This document shows positions 1 to 12,914 of a stretch of 64,000 nucleotides of DNA, piece by piece. Source of the stretch: Cardiocondyla obscurior (taxonomy: Eukaryota > Arthropoda > Insecta > Hymenoptera > Formicidae). How positions within the stretch are numbered: position 1 is the first letter of the stretch; each line of letters opens with the position of its first letter. The notes under the pieces were generated by a model that worked only from the letters and a program-made list of their open reading frames with translations, was not told the origin of the DNA and ran no database searches. Both the position numbers and the translations under genes were made by a program. The stretch spans positions 2,232,001 to 2,296,000 of the forward strand of contig NC_091877.1 of assembly GCF_019399895.1 (NCBI RefSeq), written 5' to 3'.

Positions 1-2844
1 CGGTACGCGAATATACATTTTTTACCAAGTGGTCTTCAAACCCATCGTCCGATACCTGAATTTATGAAACACGATGATACCTTTTTATGTAACATTTTTT
101 TTACATCAATTGTTTTACAGTTTGCGAAGAGCTTTTTATTTTTGATTGCTACTACTAAACGAAAAAAAAATTCTTGCAGCTAAAAAAAAATTTTTTTCAA
201 AGGGAAAATTTCCTATTTAGAGAATATCCTGTCCGGACAAACATAAGAAACGTATCATTTATTTCTCGATTTGTCTGAGGATTATTTAAAAATTATCGAT
301 AACACTGCCGAAATATTTTAATATAATTTACAAACGACAGTATAAGTCGTCGCTATCAGACTGCATTAAATTTGAAGACTTTATTGTGATGAAATGTTGA
401 AGACTAAACTGGAAGTTTTTATTTTAATTTCCGGGTATTTTATCATTTGTTTCAAGCCACTTCTAAGGTGCTGGCCAATGGAAAGTATTTTTTTTTTTTT
501 TTTAATTTTTATTTCAAGCAGCACGTACAACCTATCGTGGAAAATGAATCCTGCGATACCGCCATTGTTGACCAGCGTGATAAACTGACCCTGCATACGT
601 CTTCTTTTGTTTTAGAAATACCCCGCGCGCTGTTACGTAACCATTTATTTTTAGTTCACCGCCGATTTTGTGCATTGTATCCCGCAATCCAACCTTTCCC
701 AATATAAAGAGAAATGATCGGAGCCGCGGAAATGTTTCCTGCTTCTCTGTCAAGGATACACTTTACTGAAATCCCGTTCTTTAACCGAGACGGTCCCGCG
801 ATGTAATTTAATGCTGCATTATACAGTTTATATTTTATTTTATTTTATTTCCATAACACGTACGATATTCGTGCAACGATGATATGTAGACGTGAGGTAT
901 GCGAGTCAGATTTTCTTACGCAGGATTTTATCCGCGCTGACCACCGACGAAGGTCAGGAAACGTTTTCTCGAAGAAATCTTTTTTTTTTTAATTTTTTAT
1001 TCGTTGCGCTTGCTTTCGGTTGCATTTTCGTATTCTTTACAAGACGCCGTAGACGAATGCTTAGCCAACCGTGGACGAGTACACGTTTCGTATTCGAACG
1101 CAGATCCGACGGTGATTTTGTGTACGTAACGAGAGTGGATTCCGCGGAGAGATCGCGTGGCTGCCGTGACTCAATTTAGCGTCATGATTTTGCGCTGGCT
1201 TACAAAGATATTCCCATGATGTTAGAAGATTACGGGTATACGAGCGAGCACGGAAATCCTTTGGCGACAAAACGAAACCTCGGCCTTCCTTTTTTTGTTA
1301 ACTTTTGGTCATTTTTCTCCGCGAACGGACCGAACGATCGGCCGTCCCGCCCTCGCACAAATTTTCGCTAAGATTTTATTACGTTACCGGACCATCCGTT
1401 CAAAGGTCTGCTAGATATCCGCTGCCAGCCGCCGTCGATCATGAGGCCGAGAGTCAGAAACGCGAACGATTCTTCGTAACTTACGGCCGTAGGAGAAAAA
1501 GCAAAATTTATGTCCGCAAGGAATAAAAACGTTTACTTTTAATAATTACTGATTTTGACGTAAAATCTCTGCCGTCGTCAACGGGGAAAAGTATATATTT
1601 TATTTTTATTTCACTATTTTACCTCGCGTTGAAGTTGATTTATTTGAAATACACGAAATATGCACAATACAGGCAAGTCTCTCTGCTGCTTTTTCTCTTG
1701 GCTGGCACGACCGAGAAGAGAGTTTACCTTTGACCTTTTTATTCCATTGCAGACAACCTTTGGAAGTCATTTTGAAAGAGGCCAACGTTGTTGCTATTCC
1801 GCGGAATACAGTTTTCCGACCGAGTCGTACGTACGACTAAAGACACCATACGAAAAAGCTAAAGCCAGACTTAAAGAGGAAGATATTACCATTTTACGTT
1901 CTTTTCTTCCTTTTACTTTCTTTTCATCATGCTAGTTTGACTTAGGTTTAAACCGGAAATTTTTCGCTTTTATAAGGAAAATTTTTTTGCCCGTAAATGT
2001 CATTAACATTATTCCGATTAATTAATTTTTAGGACAACATTACGATGCCATTGTAACGAAAACAGCGTACGGAATGCGGTTCTTTCGGTTCACCGACGCG
2101 GTATAGATTTTTGCATGATACGCAAGAGGTCACCGAACTCATCTTGGCACTTGGCGACTCGCGATTTGTGAAACTGGCGTGAATTTTTCGGAGGAGGGAA
2201 CAATCTTTTTGTCTTTGCGTTGTAAAGGAAAATGTATTGACTCCTGGAGTGTGCGTTAATTATGAAAAAAAAAAAATTAAAAAAAAAACTAAGAGACGTA
2301 AATTTAAAGAACGAATTCTCGAGATTTCCGATCTCGCAATACCTACATGTTACAGAGGTGCAAAGAAGTCCCGTCGTAACTTTCAGCAGTCGCGCAGCGG
2401 GGCGGCGCGGCTCGCAAACTTAACTTATTAACGGAGACGTGTTACACGCGATTTCGTGATCCCGGTGTTGTATAATCGCACCGTCGCGCGCTGATTACAA
2501 ATATTTGTCCGAGCCGCGTCCGGATGCGATACGAGACGCGATTACGAGACCGTAGATCGTTATGCACGCGTTGTCAGCGGGAATTGCTTCTCGCCGTATC
2601 GCGTAAACGACGTTATATACGAACGGGCTCGAATCCACGAAACCTCGTAGCTGGCAATTCGCCGGCAACTCCCGGGGAACCGGCGCAAACATTTGCGTTG
2701 GGGGTTGTTTAACGGTCCTCGCGACACACAAACGAAAGCGACGCCCCGCCAAACCAATCCAGTCTTCGCTGCCTTCGGAGTTCGATGTCGCTTAATCGGA
2801 CGCCGGGGAATCCCACGTGTTACGTCGCGACCGCACTTCAGAAA
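1..2844. other. Region upstream of gene 1, no confident gene
   Basis: No exon of the array family can be modelled here with confidence. There are T/A-rich tracts, a short TTTTA repeat near 831-851, and several small open frames. Three weak family-like pieces on the + strand (about 1046-1125, 1753-1890 and 2033-2105) might be the remains of a decayed paralogue; they are treated as a low-confidence finding. The 5' UTR and promoter of gene 1 must lie in the last few hundred bases, but I see no decisive core promoter motif. Confidence 0.5.
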
Positions 2845-3659
2845 ATGATCAAATCGACTGTTCTTGCTCTACTCCTGTTCTCTCAATCGATCAACATCGG
2901 TAGATGCCTGCGGGCGAACGGCACTCACGAAATCTCGGAGGTAGCGCGGCAATACAGGCCGAGGAGGAGCCTCACGTTTCCCGATCCGTCTATGCTTTTG
3001 GTATGTAGTTGATTGATCGACGAAATTGCGCTTGGTCGCCCACTGAATTTGACATGCTAATTGTTGATTGCGTTAGCGAGAATTGTACTAGACGGATTCG
3101 TCGAGTTTCGCGAGTAAAAGTTTAAAATTTCAACTTTGCGCGCCTGGTAGCTTGATTATAATTTTTATTTTATTTCTTTTTCCTCATTTATCTGTCCAAT
3201 TAGTCCTCAGCTTTATACATCGATACTCATTTAATTACACGTCTGTTACGTTTTATCGCCTTTCGCTTGCTCAGCTCAATAATTTATTTTTTTTAATCGC
3301 GGAACTTATCATTAAAATAAGGAAAAAAAAATAATAATGAGATTATATTACGCAACACTAAAAATTATTTGTATTGAACGACAATTTATTTCAACAGATC
3401 GCGAGCGCTGTTTCCGTAATTCGTATAATTAAAGCTACCGTCAGGACCGTGCGTGTCCGGGAATGAATGTACACGGCCGTTTTCGTGCCCGTGCCATCCT
3501 TCGTCACGTTCGTCCAATTTTCCGAGCAACGTGTTTCCCGCAAACACCACAACGGTATCCAAAATTTCCGGACCTTTTGAACGGGCGAGAGAATGAGGGT
3601 GAACGTTGTAAAGAAAATCGGCCAGCGCGAGTCTCACGACGGGCGCGTATTTTCGGTAT

Positions 3660-3690
<31 letters not shown>

Positions 3691-4157
3691 GATGATACGG
3701 GTAATTATTTGCCTCGTGCGCGTTGACGTCGACGGAGAATTATTAGACGGCAGTGCCGATACTTCGGTGCATACAACGCAGCCGATCTTTCGTGGTCCAT
3801 TCAATTTCCATGACAGCTGACGCTCGGTTGGGACGAGAGGGAAGGATTTGCGAGGATACGGGGCCGCACATATGTACGGGATGTTGCCGGCCGTATGAAT
3901 TTCGATAAAACCGCGAGAATTTTCACGGAGAATCGTACCACGGCGCGACGGCGCGTCTGGAAAAGACAGTTTAACGAGATTTAACTCGGGCCTCGTACAT
4001 CGAATCTGTGTTAGAAGCAGGTTTCTTTTTTATTTTATTATTTTTTTTTTTTCTTTTACACACGTGTCGCTAAAACCGTCGGCGAACAAAATCGATACAT
4101 TCCATGAGATAGTGATAGACTCTTGGTTAGTCCTGCGGTGTACAAATGGAAGGCGAC

Positions 4158-4193
<36 letters not shown>

Positions 4194-6337
4194 GAATGAA
4201 GGCGCAGGTGGATCGAAGATTTAAGTCGCGATATAGGATTTAAAAAACATTAACATTTTAAGCTTCGACGCGGCATGCGAATGTTTATTTTTTCGCGTTA
4301 TTGTTAAAAGCGAAGAATGCTGTGTTTGTCCGAGATTAACGAGTTTTTACCGTCAGCTCTCATTAAAGCATATTTATTTAGCAAGCGCACGAGAGAAAAG
4401 CAGTCCATGAATAAATTTTGTTTAATCCATGAGGAAATTTTGATTTGCGAATAATAATTAAGGTTTGCAAGAATTTTAATTGTCATATTAGTTCTATGAT
4501 TAACGTCTTGTCGGGAATCACGTTCATGCAATGCGCTCGCAATCAATTATTTGCGCGTAATGTCGAGCTCGGGCGCGCATTGTTTGTCTCGAGAAGAAAA
4601 AAGGAGGAACAAAAAAACAAAGCAAAAATTCATAATTGCACGTTGGTATCTTTTTTTTCTTTTTTTTCTTTGGCGTGCATTTTCCACTTCTTTCTTTCAG
4701 GCATATGGGCGTAAGGGCGTACCTAATACTCTCTGTAACGTAACGATCCTATGCGGAAATTTGCGGTTTTATCGGAAATTCATACGAGGGGGCGGTCCGC
4801 GCGAGTCCAGGCACGGAAATTGGATGAACTTCGTACGATTCACGGAATTTGGAATCCACGACGAGTGGCCGTGGACCATCGCGATCCATCCTCATTGTAT
4901 ATACAATGCCGCGTATCTCTATACACCGCCGGTGAGAATAATTAACGCGCGCGTCATTCTCGCGTCGCGGTCACGACAATCAGCGGGCTAAACGGAACGA
5001 TGATCGGCATTATCTAATGGGCGCTTGGATTCAATACGTAACTTAATTTTCCGAATATATGTATGTGCGGATAATGAGGAAGTTTATAGAGTTAATTTCG
5101 CGATCCGATTGGGGCGTCGTTGTATTTTTCACTTGAACGTAGCTTCCTGCTTTCGCAGCTGATCTTCGGCCTGGGCACTCCGCTGCAGCTGGATCGCGAG
5201 AGCGTAATCGTGGGCGTGTTTGCGAAAATGTGGTACGCTATGCCGAGCAACGCCACGGATTTCACGGAGCCGGGAGTGTATTACACGAGAGGTAGCCGGA
5301 GCAGGTGGAGCTTTTACAAGATGTTCGAAAAGGTGGCGGCCATGTACGGCTTTGGCGGTAAAGAGTGCCTGCTCAGGGCCATTTGCGAAGTCGCCTACGT
5401 CCCATTCGACGTACATCACGGTTTGCTAGGCCAATTGGTGCAGACGTTTCTTAGGTAAATGAACATCCCCCCTTTACTTTTGAAATAATTAATACGCTTG
5501 AATGCCGCGCGCGTAAAATTAATTCTCTTTTTCTTAGATAGAAAATAGATTAAGCAGTAATAATTATATCGGCGTGTTGTAATTAAAGAAAAAAAAATTC
5601 TTTATTTCTTTTTTTTTTTTTTTTCTTTAAATTTTTTTTTGAAAGTATATTAATGTAGTCGTTTTATTTTTCTGATCGACAAACCATTTTATGGAGCTTC
5701 AATAACGTGATATTAACTACTCCGATCAGATATTTCACTGAAACTACGTCGTCCGCGATCCTCGTTCGAAGACACGCCATTAAAGTGTCCAGCGTGTTAA
5801 TATTACGATGTATATTTCTCCGGGGGCCTTCGTTTATGTGAAAGAATATCTCCATTATCGATAAATTGTTCGAGGCAGGCGTCGGAAAAATCGATTAGCA
5901 GCGCCGGAATGAAACGTCGGGCACGCGTGCCGTCAATTACACGCGAATGTAATGTCTCGCTGCGGAAGCCGGTGACGGTATTTAATAAACACCACGTCAA
6001 GCGCCGGGATTTTTCGATAAACCGTATCCGCGGCTCGCCGATATTTTCATTTTGTTCCGCCGGGCGCCGTACCGCGAGGCGAAGCGTCGCGACGCTATGC
6101 ACGCGGCCGTTATAATTTCTCACTGCGCGGCTGCCACACGCACGTACACGCACGTGTATGCGAGCACTATGGGATTCCAGGCCCTCCAGCACCCGGGAAG
6201 AGTACGACGAGTACGGGGATCGGGAATATCGGGCGGCTGAACGGCTGGGCGAGCAGGCGGAGGGCGCAGGCTGCCACGCCCTTTATCCGGAATGCCGTAG
6301 AAGTGTGCTCGACGTGTTTTCCACGTTGACCGCGTGA
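2845..6337 (+). CDS. DM4/DM12 family secreted protein, gene 1 of array
   Basis: Three coding exons: 2845-3000, 5159-5454 and 6181-6337 (stop TGA 6335-6337), 202 residues. I chose the ATG at 2845 because it opens directly into a signal peptide (MIKSTVLALLLFSQSINIG). An in-frame ATG at 2785 would add 20 residues. Exon 1 ends in RPRRSLTFP, a dibasic site plus the family motif. Exon 2 starts LIFGLGTPLQ, has MWYAMPSNATDFTE with a possible N-glycosylation site, and runs without a break into GGKECLLRAICE. The last exon ends with GAGCHALYPECRRS, giving the four family cysteines. The intron that separates these two exon-2 parts in all seven sister genes is absent here. Splice borders are gtatgt/cag, gtaaat/cag, phases 0 and 2. 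The family has no known biochemical function; secretion is inferred from the signal peptide. The family assignment is firm, the exact start less so. Confidence 0.88.
3662..3690. repeat. Poly-T tract in intron 1 of gene 1
   Basis: Run of 29 T, the longest homopolymer noticed in the window. Confidence 0.9.
4161..4188. repeat. Poly-T tract in intron 1 of gene 1
   Basis: Run of 28 T about 470 bases after the previous one; no shared flanking sequence noticed. Confidence 0.9.
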
Positions 6338-9300
6338 CGAGATCGGATGGAAATCTTTCTCTCTATCTCTCTCTCGGTGGATGGGAAGCTACGTCAGAGG
6401 TACGGAAGGAAACCCGAGGGATCGCCCGAGATATCGGATTCGCCGACCGACGTCATTAAGACACCAGGACGGGAATTTCAGCGGCTCGATTTACACAGCG
6501 GCACGATTTTCGAAGCGCCCGCGCTTTACGGAGCATCCACTTCTTGAAACTTTCCCCGAAACCGACGCGACCTGGAATGTCCCTTTTTACATATACATGA
6601 GCGCAGCCAGCTGCGAGGTATTCCGCTTAAACAGCTCGCGGCTCCGGTTCGATTTGCGCGCGCACGAACGGAAGGCGCCCTGTACATTTGTCAATTACAA
6701 AATTGAATTCCGGCAGTATCACTTCTCGCGGCACGAAAGAGAGATTCCTTACGAATAATCCATCTCCGTTCCCAATGTTTCGTCGTTTCGTGATGCGAAG
6801 AGATCGCGAGAGCGCTTCTCTCGTTTTCCTTCTATTGGCATTCCTCTCTTTCCTGATTCGCGAGAGTTTCATCTTCCTAAAAGTGCGCGTAAGAAACACG
6901 GAGTTTCGGCGGGTGGAATGCCAGCGTTCGATATTAAAGAATCCCCGGCATTCGCAGAAAGGAGAATCGGCGGCTCCTCGCGAAGTTTATCGCGGTTTTT
7001 CCGTTACTTCGGAGCCTGCATTCCCGTATAATCAGCCGAAAGAAAAGCTCGCCGTAAGTTTTTCAAAGGGGCCGGCCATCGTGATTTCTTTACGTTCCTT
7101 CGGAGTTGCGTGGGAAGATTATTTACTTTGCTCGGCGCTTTTCTGTTTTTTTTTTTTTCGTCTTTTTTTTTCTTCTTCTAATTGCACGGAAATTAAACCG
7201 AGGAACAAAAGAACCGGAAGAAGAAGTAGCGAAAGTTTTCTAAATATACATGCATAATCATAGTGGAAAATGTTGGAGCTTGCGAAAGCACGCGTCTATC
7301 TTTTTTTTCTTACTAGTTTAAGTTAATTTGTACGAGTTGTTTAATTACTACACTATTACATGTACGTTATACATTTGCACGCGCACCCGTGTATATATAC
7401 ATACAACCCCCATAATAATGCAACCACATCCGCATCTATATGCGATGTGTGCGGTTGCCGGTTAATTATTAGATAATAGATAACAGACGTATTGCAGTTA
7501 ATTATGAATAGATATTAGTTTGGCCAGAGCAAGCAAATTTAGCAATTTCTTTTGGACAACAATACTCGGTCGTGTTGACTTTCAAGATTGCGGAATATCT
7601 ATAGAACGCTCTAATCGGTACCTTCGGATTACTCTGACGAAGAAAAGGATGTAAGTCTAAAAACTTAATTATCTATAAGAAACTTTATTACCTCGAAAGC
7701 TTATAAATCCTCAACCTCCTCTATTTTTCAGATAAAAAATATTAAAAAATTATTTTCACTTTTTTTTTTTACGAATTTTGTTGAAAAATAAAGGAGATAT
7801 AAATTATATTGTATAATTACGTTTATTATGTTTATTTCTTTCTTACTATTGTCGAAGACAGTTTTAATCACGATGGATTTGCAGCGCTATCCTCTTATTT
7901 ACATTTCAGGTGACATCGCCGCAATAAACCTCGGAACTTCCTTTCTTTACGTTAACGTCCCCTCTCGGGTTGTCCGGGATATTGCAATCAAGGAACCAAG
8001 TCCCAGGTTTGCGCGGTACATTGGAAAACCGCTTTAGCATTTTATAGCGCGAAACGATTTCTATCCTATAACGTTTTATTATGTCGCGCCGCGCGACCGC
8101 TCGCCACACTCTGAGAAGCTCATTTCCTTGGAGCACCGTAAACATGGCATTTTTACGCGCCGCTTTGCGCAGAAACGCTAAGCGAGTGCGTTTTTCTCGT
8201 GTACAAACCGCGAATTTGTTTCGCGGCTTGCAACAGTCGCTCACTTTTGCATTTACGTTGTTCCGGGGTATTCTCGAGTTTGCACGGTGTCCACACAGTT
8301 GGAAAAGCTAAATTTAATGGGAAAAGTTTGTTTTCTTAAGGGAGCGGAAGGGTGCACAGGAATTTTTGACTAATGTTTGCCGAAGCACTTCTGTTCGCTT
8401 ACTTGATGTACCTATAGAATATATTTTTCATCCCGGCTTAATTATTTTGGTGAAAGTCAACAAGAGCTAAGCATCATTTTAGTTCATTAATTATAATTTT
8501 GTAATGTTAATAAAGTACTCGCCAGTTACTTGTAAATTACAATTATACAATCGGTCACATTGTACAATTTAAATTGTAAGTTACAATCAATACCGATCTA
8601 TAATAATTATTGAATAATTATTGAATAATTTATTGTGTGTTAATAACAATTCACATAAATACATGTGATCTAATTAATCATCAACTAGTTATGAGTTATG
8701 GTAATAAGTAACGACCTTATAATTAATATAATTAATTTTCAAAAAGTATTTCGTCAAAAAAAAAAGAGAACGAAAGAGAAAAAGCGCATTGTTACTTTTT
8801 CTATTAATTTTTTTTTATTTATATTAACTTCCACTTGTTTAATTTTTGTTAAAACATCACGAGGTTCCGCGATATCTTCGCGCTTTTTATTCGACAGAGG
8901 ATATGTTTGTCTATGGAACGGTCGTAGTGAATAGAAACGATTTATTGTCGCGATATCCACCGTCTAACGCCAATATTTCTCTGCCCACCCTTCCGCCCCC
9001 GGGGAGGAAGTATTACCTGACATTGGGTGGAGATTGCGAGTTGGCTCGTCGGCAAAAATATTTGCATGGATATGATGGTATCATTCGATTCGCTTGACTG
9101 ACAGCTCGAGATGCTCGTTGATGTACAGGCGTACGAGCGAATTGCCATCATCATTTACAACACATGTCGACGGCTTGTTGAACGAAAGCCGAGGGTTTAA
9201 GCCCGTTAAGATAACCAGGTTTATTTAAATTAGATTTGCGCATCGTATTTGTTGTTTATTTAGATATTTTATTTTAACGCGCATCTCGAACAATTTGAAA

Positions 9301-12300
9301 TTGATTTTCCTCACAGCGAAAATGTCAAATCACCTATTTCTATTTTCAACGTTATGACTGATAAGCGGTCGTTTTTTTATATTTTTTTTTACGAAAATAA
9401 GCTTGGTAAACGGTATTGATAAAAAAAAAAAAATTGTCAAAATAAAAATTGAAAAAAAAAAATGAGGGAGGGCGGGATGAAAGATAAGTGACGTATCCGA
9501 TTTATAATATCGATAAAATACTTTACAAATTAATTAATAATCGATACTCAATAGTACGATCCAATATTGGGAGGGGTATTTCTAATTTATCCATGAACGA
9601 ATAATAAATTATCGTGTTACTAAATTGATAGTATTTATATTGCAAAGTTTTAATCAATAAAATTATTCGTTATTGATTAAATAACGTTTGGCCTCCGGAT
9701 AAATGCAAATGTTTGAAATCAATACGACCGCACTCTTTTTCTCTCTTTCTTCTTTTGTTTCGTTAAAATAATGATTTATAAAATTATAAAATAGAGATAA
9801 ATAGTGACTGGACGAAAACTCGATATCTAAATCCGTATTTATAACACGCAATCTATCGGAAGCTCACTATATTTCTTATGTTAGATTAAATGTTAAATAT
9901 TTTAATTAATTTCTTTTTTAAGCCTTACATCACGAAATTTTGCGTATGTCGTGTCGTATATTTACAGCGCATTTACAAGTATTAAATAAATTGGTTGTAT
10001 ATTACATCAGCGAAAAAAATGTGAGATCATCCGTGACGCGGTTGAGTCAGTTCGAGTTTGTCAAAGGACAGCAAGCGCAGGTCGCTTTTTATCTTTTAAA
10101 CGGTATATTATCTTTTAGAAAATCAATTATAAAGTGAATTCAGATAGTCACGCAGTTCCGTTTTCATCGTGCCCTTTCGTCGGCGACGGTACAGGAAGTA
10201 AACGAATAAAGGATATCGCTTATTCCTTTTACTCGGTTAACTTTCCCTTCGTCGTTTCGTCCAGCGGTCCGTTTTACAGACAGGCGGCATGTGTATATTG
10301 CGCCTTTTTCGCGTCTCGCAACAAAGGGGTTATTGCCGAAAGGAAGTAGTTGCATGTCGTCCGGCCAACTCATTTCGAAAGCTTTGCAGATCGCGTGTAT
10401 GTTGCACTGCGCATGAAAGCGCAAACTAAATGGCGCAACGCAACTCGTGCACGGTACATATGCGGCCGCAGATTTCAGATTCACGCGGAATGCACGAGTA
10501 TGTCTAGTAACGAGGCGTCGGGATCACAATGTTGTACAACTCGTATTTTATAAGTGACAAATTACAAGTGAAACGATTCGCGTTATCTCGTGCCGCGGAT
10601 GTACTCGCGTCGGTGTACTTTCCCTAAACAAAAAAAAAATAACCAGTCTCTGGAAAACGAGCTTCCTAAAGCAACGTCGAACGCTGATAAAAATGTTCCT
10701 TTACATTTTTTTTCATTAAACTTTTTACACGCAATATTATTTTATGGAGTGCAAAAGTTTTTTTTTTTTTTCTGAAGCAGATCGCGCAATTATTCAGTCG
10801 TAAGGGCGACAGCATTCCGGATACGAATTTTCCTAGGGCGTTTCCCTTGCACGCGCGGCGTAGTTCACAATTCACGCGGCTGTTAGACGACACCGACATT
10901 CCGTCGCGCGTGTAAACTATGTTTCATGCCTCGTAGATCTTAACGAATCACGGCAGAGATTACGGCGCGGCGTATAACTACGAATATCTAACTAGTGTGA
11001 ACATCCGTCGCAATCAGTATAATGGACATTCGTAGCGATTGCAGCTGGGATATCCGTGCCACTCGCTCGACGCGGAGCTCGAGTTTCAAGCCTGCAATTT
11101 GCCTACGATTTTCTAACTCCTGACCACGTAACGCTTATATAAATTGATATCCGTTCACGATAGAATAAGCACGTTTCTCTACATTTTATATTTTATCAAA
11201 GTTTTAATAGAATCAATAAAAAAAAAAAAGAGGAAATATTTATATTTCATAGAAAAATTAAGTACGTAAGAGTTTCGAAAATATTCCACTCTTATCATCG
11301 CGCGTGATTCGCACCCACACGTACGGAGACGCGCGCCAAAATACCCGTCTTAGCGACACGATATTATTAAAATCGACACGGGCTCCGACTTCCGGGCACA
11401 AAGGATGCGGTTGTTATTTCCCTTGAGTGAGCATCGATCCGATACAAGTTTCAATTTAACATCGCATTTCCAATCAACGAGGCTTTACCTCTACGAGACG
11501 TTCCGCCGGGCGCAATTTTCTCGGAGCAGTTTCCTCGGATCAGGGATTTCCACCGTCATCATTTCCGATTAACGATACTACATCGAGTATCTCTCCGCAT
11601 TACATGTATCTTATGATTCTCAATAATTCTGCAAGTTTTTCTCTCTTTTTCTTTTTTTTTCTTTTTATTATTTTAGAGTTGCGGAAAACAAAGATAATAT
11701 CGCCAATTGTTTTCGATTTTAAAGTTTTTTGTTTCCCATTGTGAGATGATTAATTTTTAATTCATTGACTGTAATAACGATTGTTGGCGATCGATGAAGC
11801 GACAGGCCGTGAAGCTAATCCCGCTAACGATGTAGATGCTATTTCCGAAAGTGGGAATTAGAAATACGCGAGGTAAACGCAACGCGCGCGGTTGAGGGCT
11901 GGACTTTTGCTCAGATGAGATTTTAATTCAACTTCGGCCGTTAATCCCCCGCCGGTACGGAAACGGAATTAATTAAAGCTGCTTAACGGGTAAGACGGGC
12001 AATTATTGGATTTACAACGCTATCGCGCTTGCCGGGATTAAACTGATACGCCGATGAATCGTTCGGCGTCGCAGGGCGCTTCGACGGCCACAACGTCGCC
12101 GGCTTAACGCACGCCTGTGTGCATTGTTCGCGTTAATCCCCCTTTCTTTTTGTGCGTCACGTGCATGTGCGTCCGCAACGTTTGATCCTGTAGCGGATTT
12201 TCACTTCCCCTGCCCGCGGGCAATAAAAGATCGAGCTTCTTTCACGAACGTTAACCGAAGCGTTGAATCGTTTCACTTACAGCGTTTCTGCTCTCTTAAG

Positions 12301-12914
12301 AATGTACATATACGCAATATTTTATAGAAACGTATGTGTTTTAAGGATACACGTTTAGCTACTCGTACACGTAAAAAGAAACGATTGTCGACAAGATAAC
12401 GAATATTATACTCGCGCGTGATAAATCATCGCTTTTATAAATATTAAAATAAAATATCAGTTCTCTCGCCGGGAATTTTCCTTTCCATTAAATGTGGGCC
12501 AGGTATCGTACGCCATGATACAGGTTCAATAATCTCAAAGTGCTCAACGTTAACGAGATTCCGTATAATAGAAGAACGGCACGCTCTCCGTGAAACGGGC
12601 CAAGTTTTCGGTCGCTCGTAATTTCGAATCGAGGTACGTTTTGCCGGACGCAAATACCGGGCACGGCGCGGCTACGCTCGGGATTTCCGTGAGGTTCCGG
12701 GACTCATTATCGCGTCCCCACGAACTCGCGGAACACGGCGATGTTACGGAACAGGAGAGCGCTTCGCGGACGGTTCGTTGACCGGGCGATCCCGCCGGCC
12801 GGCGCGAATTACTTGAGTACAGAATGGGAAACGGGTATCGGGTGCGATCGGCGATAGGGCCGCGCGCGCTTCTCCGCGACGCTCCATCGGTGACGATACT
12901 GCGGCACGTTCGCG
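6338..12914. other. Intergenic gap between genes 1 and 2 (6.6 kb)
   Basis: This is the largest gap in the array. It is AT-rich with many poly-T tracts. I found no exon with the family cysteine motifs on the + strand and no convincing gene on the minus strand. The first AATAAA seen downstream of gene 1 is at 7787-7792, about 1.45 kb past its stop, so the 3' end of gene 1 is uncertain. The open frame at 6688-7257 is long (189 codons) but ends in poly-T-encoded phenylalanine and has no recognisable domain. Confidence 0.5.

Noticed and set aside
2615..2660. T-loop-like CTCGAATCCA, considered as part of a tRNA
   Set aside because: The stems do not pair and no matching acceptor or anticodon arm could be found.
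5803..6192. 129-codon minus-strand frame
   Set aside because: It overlaps the last exon border of gene 1 in antisense and shows no motif of its own.
6688..7257. 189-codon open frame on the + strand just downstream of gene 1
   Set aside because: The end is encoded by poly-T, there is no domain or splice context, and the composition is unlike the array exons. It is probably chance or UTR.
8846..9097. Frame containing GGDCELARR, like the exon 4 cysteine motif
   Set aside because: The second cysteine and the 'Y-P' are missing. The true last exon of gene 1 was found at 6181-6337, so this is coincidence.
10770..10915. Open frame after AAGCAG on the + strand, tried as an orphan exon
   Set aside because: No cysteine pattern or family motif, and no partner exons nearby.
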